Positions 51,813-59,304 of a DNA stretch of 64,000 nucleotides are shown here, in pieces. The stretch spans positions 3,286,001-3,350,000 of the forward strand of contig OZ245729.1 in NCBI GenBank assembly GCA_965227215.1, written 5' to 3'. The position numbers and the translations under genes are program-made. The stretch is from Gracilimonas sp965227215. GTDB lineage: Bacteria > Bacteroidota > Rhodothermia > Balneolales > Balneolaceae. The notes below the pieces were generated by a model. The model was given only the letters and a program-made list of their open reading frames with translations, was not told where the DNA came from and did not search any database. Position 1 is the stretch's first letter, and each line of letters opens with the position of its first letter.

Positions 51813-53240
51813 TCACAACATTTCAAAGTACACCATCAATTTCCAAACCTGCCCCTCATCATCTGATGTATTTCCGAAGAAGAGGAGCAATTCCATGCTT
51901 TCTTCATTGGTCTCCAGTATTTTTATTTTATGTGGTCTGATACTCCCCCTTACATCTGAGAGATCAATCTCGAATTCCATCCATGTATCCCCTGAGTTTT
52001 TTGAAATCATTATACCAAAGTTTTTTTTTCGAAAACCTTTATCCATTAACACTGCCACATTATTATTTAAGTAATTGGTATCAACATCTATTAAATAATG
52101 TGATTCGTGTTCAAAAATTACGTTCCAGCTGTGTCCGTTATCATTTGAATAAACTATTTGCTCAGGCGTAGAGGTAGAATTGCCTTTAAATGTTCTTGCA
52201 TATAAGCCGCCGTTTTCGTCCATATGGAGAAGACTAGAGATTACTCCCCTTGGCCATTCAACCCAGGAATTACCATGATCTGTTGATACATACCCATTCT
52301 CTGAGTTCACCGATCCTGAAGATGCAACAACGATGGTGTGTTGATTATCCACAAACAAACTAGGTCTTGATGCGGAACCTGTGTTAAACGTCTTTAAAAT
52401 TTCCCAGTTTGTTCCCATATCAGAGCTCTTATATAATCTTATTTCACCTTCATTACTATACACCTGTGATAAAATATAGATGGTCTCAAAGTCATCAGGA
52501 GCAAAAGCTATGTCAGAGAAATTAGAAAAGTGATTGCCGCTTTTGGGCACATAGGGATGGGGCTTCTCCTGCCAACTTTGCCCGTTATCTTTTGATACTA
52601 AAACACCTGTATATTGTTCAGCAGCACAGCACTGATCCAATTCCCTGTAAGTAACCACCAGATAATTGGGATCCACAGGTGATCGAGCAATATTCCTGAT
52701 TACACTATTTGAGACAGGAATTTGTACCGGATTCCAGTCATCACCATAATTCGTTGTGTTGTATAAACTGGCGGCACCTGAACTACCTAAAAAAATACCT
52801 GTTTCATCGTTATTTTTTGTGAAGGTTTGAACCGGTCCACCTAACTCCAGTGTCTTTTTCGCTTCTGAATATAATATCAGGGTATCCGAAGCTACTAAAT
52901 TTTGTTTCTTATCGTATAATCCAACAATCAGATCAGCCTTACCTAAATTTGTGATTTCGACCAATCCATATTCGTCTACTTTTGCCACAGAGGCCGGTTC
53001 AACGCTCCACTTTTCTTTTAACTTCGTTGCTGAAGGGACTACATCTTTTGCTGCTCGGAAATCGATGGTCTGACCGACATAAACCTGCAATCGGTTTTCA
53101 ATCAGAGAGACACTACCAATCTTTATGGAGACTACAGCATAAATATCATCTCCATATTTTTCCGAAGATGTGAGCTCGGAACAACTGTTAAGCACAAAGC
53201 AAAACAGCATCAGGCCTAATAAACCAGATAATAATTTCAT
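51813..53240 (-). CDS. BNR/Asp-box repeat lipoprotein
   Basis: 475-residue lipoprotein (lipobox VLNSC near residue 19). After a bacterial Ig-like domain (about 35-125, SIKIGSVSLIENRLQVYVGQTIDF) come repeated Asp-box motifs such as STDHGNSW, SKDNGQSW, SNDNGHSW and SKNSGDTW, the marks of a six- or seven-bladed sialidase-like propeller. Catalytic sialidase arginines are not evident, so it is more likely a binding or structural propeller than a sialidase. Surface or periplasmic. Confidence 0.8.
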   Translation of the reverse strand: MKLLSGLLGLMLFCFVLNSCSELTSSEKYGDDIYAVVSIKIGSVSLIENRLQVYVGQTIDFRAAKDVVPSATKLKEKWSVEPASVAKVDEYGLVEITNLGKADLIVGLYDKKQNLVASDTLILYSEAKKTLELGGPVQTFTKNNDETGIFLGSSGAASLYNTTNYGDDWNPVQIPVSNSVIRNIARSPVDPNYLVVTYRELDQCCAAEQYTGVLVSKDNGQSWQEKPHPYVPKSGNHFSNFSDIAFAPDDFETIYILSQVYSNEGEIRLYKSSDMGTNWEILKTFNTGSASRPSLFVDNQHTIVVASSGSVNSENGYVSTDHGNSWVEWPRGVISSLLHMDENGGLYARTFKGNSTSTPEQIVYSNDNGHSWNVIFEHESHYLIDVDTNYLNNNVAVLMDKGFRKKNFGIMISKNSGDTWMEFEIDLSDVRGSIRPHKIKILETNEESMELLLFFGNTSDDEGQVWKLMVYFEML

Positions 53241-53389
53241 ACAGTTTCAGTTTAAATTAAGCTATCAAAGGCGCAAAGATTTTTTACAAAAGTACAAATC
53301 CATTGTTTGTAAGTAGCTGGTTTGTAATCATTTCATGGCTCAGGTTCTTCACTTTCGCTCAGAATGACAAAGATGTAGAATGAAAGGGC

Positions 53390-53785
53390 TCATTTATCCA
53401 AATGATAGCGCAGTGCCATTTGTATGCAAATCCGAAGTTCTTTTTCAGGGAGGTTAGTATCAACCGGCAACAGGATGGCCCGGTTTCCCTCAAAATCCAG
53501 CATATCTTTAAACATGGTACGCCAGGTTTCGATCAGGGATGTATTGCAGCTTACGAACACACCAATCTGATCTGGGCTTTTCTCTTTCCAGTCTATACGA
53601 ATAGTGGTGCCACTTTTTGGTCGTTGGGTGAGATAAGCCGGTTCACTCCACTTAAGAGTCTCCTCCAGTTCACCGACACCCTCGGTCTGTTCAGCTACCT
53701 CATATATCAACGCACGCAACCGATCCATCTTCGGCCTGATGTGCTCCGGGTACGCCGCAAACTTCCCCTTTACAGCTTTATTCAT
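53390..53785 (-). CDS. DUF1801 domain protein
   Basis: 131 residues of the YdhG-like DUF1801 fold: FAAYPEHIRPKMDRLRALIYEVAEQ, then ETLKWSEPAYLT, then GVFVSCNTSLIETWR and LRICIQMALRYH. Cytoplasmic, function unknown. ATG at 53785. A word repeat lies just upstream. Confidence 0.83.
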   Translation of the reverse strand: MNKAVKGKFAAYPEHIRPKMDRLRALIYEVAEQTEGVGELEETLKWSEPAYLTQRPKSGTTIRIDWKEKSPDQIGVFVSCNTSLIETWRTMFKDMLDFEGNRAILLPVDTNLPEKELRICIQMALRYHLDK

Positions 53786-53786
53786 T

Positions 53787-53856
53787 ATTTAAGATTTAAG
53801 ACATGAGACATTAGATTCATTACCCTGACAACTGATTTCTGCTCACTGTTCACTAT
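53787..53856. repeat. two heptamer word-repeat blocks at the S9 peptidase gene end
   Basis: ATTTAAG, ATTTAAG, ACATGAG, ACATTAG run in register at 53787-53814. TCACTGT, TCACTAT (53843-53856) overlap the last codons and stop of the peptidase gene. The two blocks are not complementary to each other. Confidence 0.55.
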
Positions 53857-56191
53857 CCAATTTCCCAAACTCATACTCCTTCGGCGGATCCACACCTTTC
53901 AGATGCTCCACGAAATAATCCCAGCGTTTACGCATCATGTAATCCTCGCTGTAATATCCGTGTCCGCGGTTTGGAAACATGATCATATCAAAGTCTTTGT
54001 TGGCTTCAATAAGTGCGTTTACAACCAGCAGTGAATTGTAAGGAGGAACGTTGCTGTCCAGCGTTCCGTGGGTAATCAACAGCTTGCCTTGCAGGCTGTC
54101 GGCCAGTAGCTGATTCGCCTGGTTATCATAATTGGTGGACTGATCGTTGGTAGCGCCATCAATATTGGTGGCTTTTAGCAGTCCCTGCCATTTCTCTCCC
54201 CATGGGTCGGCATAGTTTCGATTGTCATGATTACCGGCACCGGAGACGGCTACATCATAAAACCCGGGATAAGCAAAGAGGGCGCGGGTTGAGGCGAAAC
54301 CACCACCGGAATGTCCGAATATGCCTACGCGACTGATATCCATCCAGGAATGGCGTTCTCCCAGCTGCTCAATCATGGTGATTTGATCGGGGAGTCCGTT
54401 ATCGCCCATGTTTCCGTAATAGAAATCATGAAATTCTTTGGAACGACCCGGTGTACCCATCGCATCCACTTCAACCACGATAAAGCCAAGTTCAGCCAGG
54501 GCTTGCTTGTCGGAACGGGCGGCACGGAAAGCTCGGCTTCCGACGCTGCCGGTTTGGGGTCCGGGGTAAATATAGTTCAGCACGGGGTAAGACTCTGAAG
54601 AACTGAAATTGGAAGGTTTGTACATTAGCCCATACAAATCGGTAACGCCATCACGGGCTTTAACGGAAAAGGGAACAGGAGGTACCCAGCCGTGAGCCTG
54701 CAGTTCTGAAATATCAGCTGTTGCAAGTTCAACCAGTATTTCGCCATCCATGTTTCGGATAACCGATGTGGGTGGAGTAGTTGGGGTTGAGCGCGTATCT
54801 ACAAAGTAGTTACCGGATTCAGAGACTTCGATTTCATGATGGGCTTCTTCAGGGGTAAGCAGCCGGAGTTCGGTACCGTCAAAATTCACCCGGTAAAAAT
54901 ACTCGAAATACGGGTCGCCTTCTTCACGAACAGCTCCGGTAAAATAGATGGTTCGGTTTTCTTCATCTACATGCCGAACCTGATTCACATTCCAATTTCC
55001 GGAGGTAATCTGGTTCTTAAGTTTTCCGGTTTGAAGGTCATACAGATATAAATGTCCCCAGTTATCCCGCTGCGAATACCAGATTACTTCGTTGCTTTCA
55101 TTCAGCACGTGCCAGTTAACCATGTCGTTGCCGGATTCAAAAAAGGTGTCCGTTTCTTCCTTCAACACCGAGCGTACATTACCGGTAGTGGGATCAGCGG
55201 TTTGCAGGTGCACATCCTGATGATCTCGAGAAACCGAAACGAAGGCAAGGGTATTGCTGTCGTTACTCCATTCATTATCCAGGAAGTTACCGCCCCAGTC
55301 TGCTATATGGTCAGTGATAGTAGATCGCTGCGGATCGGGAGCTTTACGTAATCTCACTACTTTAGGGCTGGGTTCCAGATTAATGACTACCCGGTGAATA
55401 CGGAAAATGAGACTATCGCCCGGTAGCGGATATTTCCAGGCTTCCAGCTCGGGGTGACCTACTTTGGTAGAAGCCAGGTACATTTCGCCTACGCCGCGTG
55501 CATCTTGTTGGAAGGTAGAAATTCGTTTTGAATCGGGCGACCATAACACAACAGGCCCGTCTCTTTTTACCCAGCCGGCATTGTTTGTGGCATAGCCGAA
55601 GTTCTCACGGCCATCAAAGGTAAGCTGAGTTACCCGCCCGGTTTCCGTGTTTCGCATAAACAGGTTGTGATCTCTGATAAACACGGATTTTTTTCCATCC
55701 GGGGAAACTGATTCATTCCAGTAGTTTCGTACCTCATCACGGGTAATTTCACAATCGTAGCCGATGAGTTCACACTGGTACTCTTTGCCATCGGCAGAAA
55801 AGGTGATGGCTTCGGCATTGTCGGTATAGTCAAAGCTTCTGAAGGGCAAATCCAGCGGCTCTACTTCTTCGCCCATCATTCCGGACAAAACGTCCGCGAG
55901 CCGGTCATGATCAAACGCCCGTTCTTTGGTTCCCGATTCGGGATTTGCGATCATAAATTCTGTTCCATCAGCCAAAGTGTGCCGGTAAATCAGGCGGTCA
56001 TCATCCAGCCATTCTTCGCCGGCAATGGTTCCATGAACTAAATCATTGGTATGACCTGAAAGCATTTTTTCGGCTCGCTGATAGTCTTCTTCAGATACTT
56101 TTTCTGAGTAGATCTTACAGCCGGAGGTGACTAAAATAAGTGATAAAAGAAGAATGAGGAGAGGGAAAGAGCGTGAGTAAATAAATTTCAT
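53843..56191 (-). CDS. S9 family dipeptidyl-peptidase IV-like lipoprotein
   Basis: 782 residues with a lipoprotein signal (lipobox VTSGC, Cys near 25). An N-terminal eight-bladed DPP-IV propeller (about 60-530) is followed by the alpha/beta-hydrolase domain with Ser628 in GHSGGGFAS, Asp712 in THGTLDSNVP and His744 in NRGHGY. It should release Xaa-Pro or similar dipeptides from peptides outside the cytoplasm. The glycine following the usual GWSYGG context is replaced by GHSGGG, seen in Bacteroidota S9 paralogues. Confidence 0.9.
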   Translation of the reverse strand: MKFIYSRSFPLLILLLSLILVTSGCKIYSEKVSEEDYQRAEKMLSGHTNDLVHGTIAGEEWLDDDRLIYRHTLADGTEFMIANPESGTKERAFDHDRLADVLSGMMGEEVEPLDLPFRSFDYTDNAEAITFSADGKEYQCELIGYDCEITRDEVRNYWNESVSPDGKKSVFIRDHNLFMRNTETGRVTQLTFDGRENFGYATNNAGWVKRDGPVVLWSPDSKRISTFQQDARGVGEMYLASTKVGHPELEAWKYPLPGDSLIFRIHRVVINLEPSPKVVRLRKAPDPQRSTITDHIADWGGNFLDNEWSNDSNTLAFVSVSRDHQDVHLQTADPTTGNVRSVLKEETDTFFESGNDMVNWHVLNESNEVIWYSQRDNWGHLYLYDLQTGKLKNQITSGNWNVNQVRHVDEENRTIYFTGAVREEGDPYFEYFYRVNFDGTELRLLTPEEAHHEIEVSESGNYFVDTRSTPTTPPTSVIRNMDGEILVELATADISELQAHGWVPPVPFSVKARDGVTDLYGLMYKPSNFSSSESYPVLNYIYPGPQTGSVGSRAFRAARSDKQALAELGFIVVEVDAMGTPGRSKEFHDFYYGNMGDNGLPDQITMIEQLGERHSWMDISRVGIFGHSGGGFASTRALFAYPGFYDVAVSGAGNHDNRNYADPWGEKWQGLLKATNIDGATNDQSTNYDNQANQLLADSLQGKLLITHGTLDSNVPPYNSLLVVNALIEANKDFDMIMFPNRGHGYYSEDYMMRKRWDYFVEHLKGVDPPKEYEFGKLDSEQ

Positions 56192-56317
56192 GGGAAAATT
56201 TAGTTAGTTCTGTTTAGTGTTGCGAATATAGAGAATCGTTAGGTTTCTTCAAGTAAAAGGTTGTGGTAATATGTAGAATGCGATTCCACTATACAGAAGA
56301 CCGTTGAAATGATGCTT

Positions 56318-56346
56318 TTTGACAGAATAGTAAGCTGATATTTTAG
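56318..56346 (+). promoter_or_regulatory. possible Bacteroidota-type promoter
   Basis: TTTG at 56318-56321 and TATTTTAG at 56339-56346, 17 nt apart, 7 of 8 matches to TAnnTTTG. The spacing and position suit the gene starting at 56375. Confidence 0.3.
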
Positions 56347-56374
56347 TCTTCCTGAAAATGCATAAGTTCAACCC

Positions 56375-57187
56375 ATGAATTTTCTACGATCTGTCTTCGA
56401 TTTTTACTTGCAAAGCAGTATCCATGTAGGGCTTGCCGTTATGTCTCTTGCCGGGCTTTCTGTTATGCAATTTGGCTTTGTACCGGAACCGACCTTGTTG
56501 CTGTTTATTTGGCTGGGGGCTATCTGCGGGTATAATTTTGTGAAGTATGCCGGTATTTCAAATCGTCATCACCTGGAGATTACCAAGAACGTATTGTTGA
56601 TTCGGGTTTTTACGGCCTGTTGTTTTGCCGGCTTTTTGTATTTCGGCAGGTTGCTTCCGGTTTATATTTGGTATACAACGGGCATAGTGGCAGTGCTTAC
56701 TTGTTTATATACCGTTCCATTCTTCAGGCAAAGAAATCTGAGGAGTTTTAAGGGAGTTAAAGTATTTGTGATTGCGGCAGTGTGGGTCGGATTTACCGTG
56801 GTATTACCACTTCAATACCATTATATGAGCTTTTTGAGTGAGCGGGTTCTTCTGCAAAGTGTTGAAGTATTTCTGTTTGTGGTGGTGTTGATGTTGCCTT
56901 TTGAAATCCGTGATCTGAAATACGATATGCCATACCTGGCAACAATTCCACAGCTGATGGGAGTTCAGAAAACAAAGTGGCTGGGAACAGCTTTGGTGGG
57001 TGTTATTGCTATTCTGATCTACCTGCAGAAATACGTGTATGCTTCTTACCTGCCGGTGAATGTTGGTGTGTTAGGATTACTTCTATTGGCGGTCTGGTTC
57101 AGTCGTGAGGATCAGGGGAAGTACTTCGCTTCCTTTTGGGTAGAGAGTATTCCCATCATTTGGCTGGTGGTGTATTTGTTTATATAG
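56375..57187 (+). CDS. UbiA-prenyltransferase-like membrane protein
   Basis: 270 residues with about eight membrane helices. Family-like features are the early GAICGYNFVKYAG segment (degenerate version of the first UbiA Asp-rich NxxxD motif) and FEIRDLKYDMPYLATIPQLMGVQKTKWLG, which resembles the second Asp motif DxxxD (here RDLKYD) and its following loop. The first motif lacks its aspartates, so prenyl transfer activity is uncertain. Bacteroidota encode many such homologues of unknown role. Confidence 0.6.
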   Translation: MNFLRSVFDFYLQSSIHVGLAVMSLAGLSVMQFGFVPEPTLLLFIWLGAICGYNFVKYAGISNRHHLEITKNVLLIRVFTACCFAGFLYFGRLLPVYIWYTTGIVAVLTCLYTVPFFRQRNLRSFKGVKVFVIAAVWVGFTVVLPLQYHYMSFLSERVLLQSVEVFLFVVVLMLPFEIRDLKYDMPYLATIPQLMGVQKTKWLGTALVGVIAILIYLQKYVYASYLPVNVGVLGLLLLAVWFSREDQGKYFASFWVESIPIIWLVVYLFI

Positions 57188-57299
57188 TTTGAGCATGTTT
57201 ATAAAGCGCAGGTGTGAACCCCATGCTTGTGTACTTGAACAGGCTAAAACCATGCCCAAATGTATAGTAAGGCACAAATACATTGCAGTAAACAAGCAA

Positions 57300-57313
57300 A
57301 GCCCTTTAGGGCT
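57300..57313 (-). terminator. short hairpin between UbiA-like and rlmD genes
   Basis: AGCCC-TTTA-GGGCT. On the minus strand it is followed by TTTGCTTGTTT, 14 bp past the rlmD stop, consistent with a terminator. The rest of 57188-57299 shows no gene. Confidence 0.5.
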
Positions 57314-57326
57314 GAAGCAATTTATA

Positions 57327-58736
57327 TTAATCCCGAAGCTTCAGCTTAGCTACGGCTTCAATGTGGTAGGTTTGAGGAAACATATCCACGGGTTGTACTT
57401 CTTCGATATCGTAAACTTGCTTCAATTCTTTGAGATCGCGGGCCATGGTTGAGCTGTTACAGCTTACGTACACGATGCGCGGCACTTTCAGTTCACAAAG
57501 TCGCTCCACTACATCGGGGTGCATGCCGGCGCGGGGTGGGTCGGTGATGAGTACATTAGGCGCGCCGTATTCGTCCACTACTTCTTGTGTAAACACATCT
57601 TTCATGTCACCTTTTATGAACGACACGTTCTCCACGTCATTCTCTTTAGCGTTGAACCGTGCATTTTCAACCGCTACATCCACCAGTTCGATTCCCAGAA
57701 CGTGTTTTGCAGGCTTGCTCATGAAAAGGCTGAGCGTTCCAACTCCACAATACAGATCGTAAACGATATCACCGTCTTTCAGTTCGGCATAATCACGGGC
57801 TATTTCATATAGTTTTTCAGCCTGAGCTGTATTGGTTTGGAAGAATGCATTTGGGTGAATTTTGAAGGTGAATTCCCCGATTTTATCAACGATGAAACCC
57901 GGGCCGTGTAGTACTTTCTCAAATCTCCCCACAGCCGTTGGACTTTTTGTATCGTTCACATTATTCACGATGGTGGTGATAAAGGGAAACTCCTCAAGCA
58001 AGGCTTTTGTCATTTTTTGCATCAATTCCTGATCGTCCTGATAGGTAACCAGGTTCACCATAAAGTCATCGGTGTGATGAGAGTTACGGATCATTACGTG
58101 TCGCATAAAACCGGTATTCTCAAAGGTGTCGTAGGGTTCAATCCCGTGTTCAATGCAATAGCTTCTCACAAAATCCAGAATCTTGTAAGATTCTGGAACC
58201 TGAAGATGACATTCTTTGATGTTCAGGATTTTATCGAACCGGCCCGGGGCATGCAAACCGGCTGCAAAAGCAGAATCGTCCACATATTCATCGCTTCGAA
58301 CTTCCTTTTCAGAAAGCCATCGGCGCGAACCGATGCTGTACTCCATCTTATTCCGATAGTAGAATTCCTGATCAGCTCCTACGCCTTCTTTCACGATGGA
58401 GCCGTCCAGTCCGCCAATCCGCTCAATATGATCCCGAACTTGCTGGCTTTTAAACTCAATTTGCTTCTGGTAAGGGATATGCTGCCAGCTACAACCGCCA
58501 CACACTTTGGCATGTTGGCATTTCGGGTCAATGCGGTGCGGACTTGGTTCCAGTACCTCCAATAGTTTGGCTTCGCGGTGGTTCTTTTTCTTTTTGATGA
58601 TTCGGGCTTTGACCTTATCGCCGGGGGTTGTTCCGGGTACAAAAACGGCAAGGCCATCTACTTTTGCCAATCCCTTGCCTTTAAACGCCGCATCTATAAT
58701 TTCGAGTTCTACTTCCTGACCTTTTTTAAGCGACAT
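57327..58736 (-). CDS. rlmD: 23S rRNA (uracil-C5)-methyltransferase, RlmD/RumA type
   Basis: 469 residues. An N-terminal TRAM RNA-binding domain (1-62) is followed by the iron-sulfur cluster cysteines Cys73, Cys79, Cys82 and Cys176 (PKCQHAKVCGGCSW ... KECHL). The SAM domain has QTNTAQAEKL, VYDLYCGVGTLSLFMS and DPPRAGMHPDVVE, and the catalytic nucleophile is in VSCNSSTMARDL. It methylates U1939 (E. coli numbering) or a related uridine; RlmCD-like dual specificity cannot be excluded. Next to it, 2 bp upstream in transcription order, is the cNMP-binding protein gene. Confidence 0.92.
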   Translation of the reverse strand: MSLKKGQEVELEIIDAAFKGKGLAKVDGLAVFVPGTTPGDKVKARIIKKKKNHREAKLLEVLEPSPHRIDPKCQHAKVCGGCSWQHIPYQKQIEFKSQQVRDHIERIGGLDGSIVKEGVGADQEFYYRNKMEYSIGSRRWLSEKEVRSDEYVDDSAFAAGLHAPGRFDKILNIKECHLQVPESYKILDFVRSYCIEHGIEPYDTFENTGFMRHVMIRNSHHTDDFMVNLVTYQDDQELMQKMTKALLEEFPFITTIVNNVNDTKSPTAVGRFEKVLHGPGFIVDKIGEFTFKIHPNAFFQTNTAQAEKLYEIARDYAELKDGDIVYDLYCGVGTLSLFMSKPAKHVLGIELVDVAVENARFNAKENDVENVSFIKGDMKDVFTQEVVDEYGAPNVLITDPPRAGMHPDVVERLCELKVPRIVYVSCNSSTMARDLKELKQVYDIEEVQPVDMFPQTYHIEAVAKLKLRD

Positions 58737-58738
58737 AG

Positions 58739-59287
58739 TTATACTTTCTCTTCTCTGTTAGCTTCGTAATACGTTTGAAATTGAATATTGAGTGCCAGTT
58801 GTTCACTTGAAACTTCAGCAAGCTTTTGAGCTGTCGTTTCCAGCTGGCGTAATGCAATGTTGGTGAGTGTTTGCAGGAATTTTACGGCTATTTGAGGGTG
58901 GCGGTCCCTCAGTACTTCAAAATCAGGTTTGAAAAATCCCAACAGATCGCAATCGGTCACACATCGGGCGGAGGATTTTCTTCTCAAATTATATCCGATA
59001 GAAAGAGCGCCGAAACTATCAGGCGATTCCAACTCCAATTCGGAGATAATTTCGTCGGGCGCTTCTTCATCCGGTGTGCCGATGGTAAGCTGAATTTTAC
59101 CTTTTTCGATGAAATACATGCCTGTACCGGGATCATTCTTGTAAAACACATATTCGCCTTCCTTGTAGCTTCTGCGATGGCACAGTTGCAAAAACTCATA
59201 GCGTTCAGCCGGATTAAGGTTTGCCAGGAACTTCGACTTGAAGACGATATTCGACTGATCTTTTAAGCGTTTTATTTTATCAAACAT
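58739..59287 (-). CDS. cyclic-nucleotide-binding domain protein without HTH
   Basis: 182 residues. The beta-roll cNMP-binding domain spans about 15-125 (NLNPAERYEFLQLCHRRSYKEGEYVFYKNDPGTGMYFIEKGKIQL ... DSFGALSIGYNLRRKSSARCVTDC). The phosphate-binding cassette reads DSFGALSI-RKSSA. A long C-terminal helix follows, but no helix-turn-helix, so this is not a CRP/FNR regulator by itself. It overlaps neither neighbour but is only 2 bp from rlmD. Confidence 0.85.
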   Translation of the reverse strand: MFDKIKRLKDQSNIVFKSKFLANLNPAERYEFLQLCHRRSYKEGEYVFYKNDPGTGMYFIEKGKIQLTIGTPDEEAPDEIISELELESPDSFGALSIGYNLRRKSSARCVTDCDLLGFFKPDFEVLRDRHPQIAVKFLQTLTNIALRQLETTAQKLAEVSSEQLALNIQFQTYYEANREEKV

Positions 59288-59304
59288 GGCACCTGTTGTT
59301 GAGG

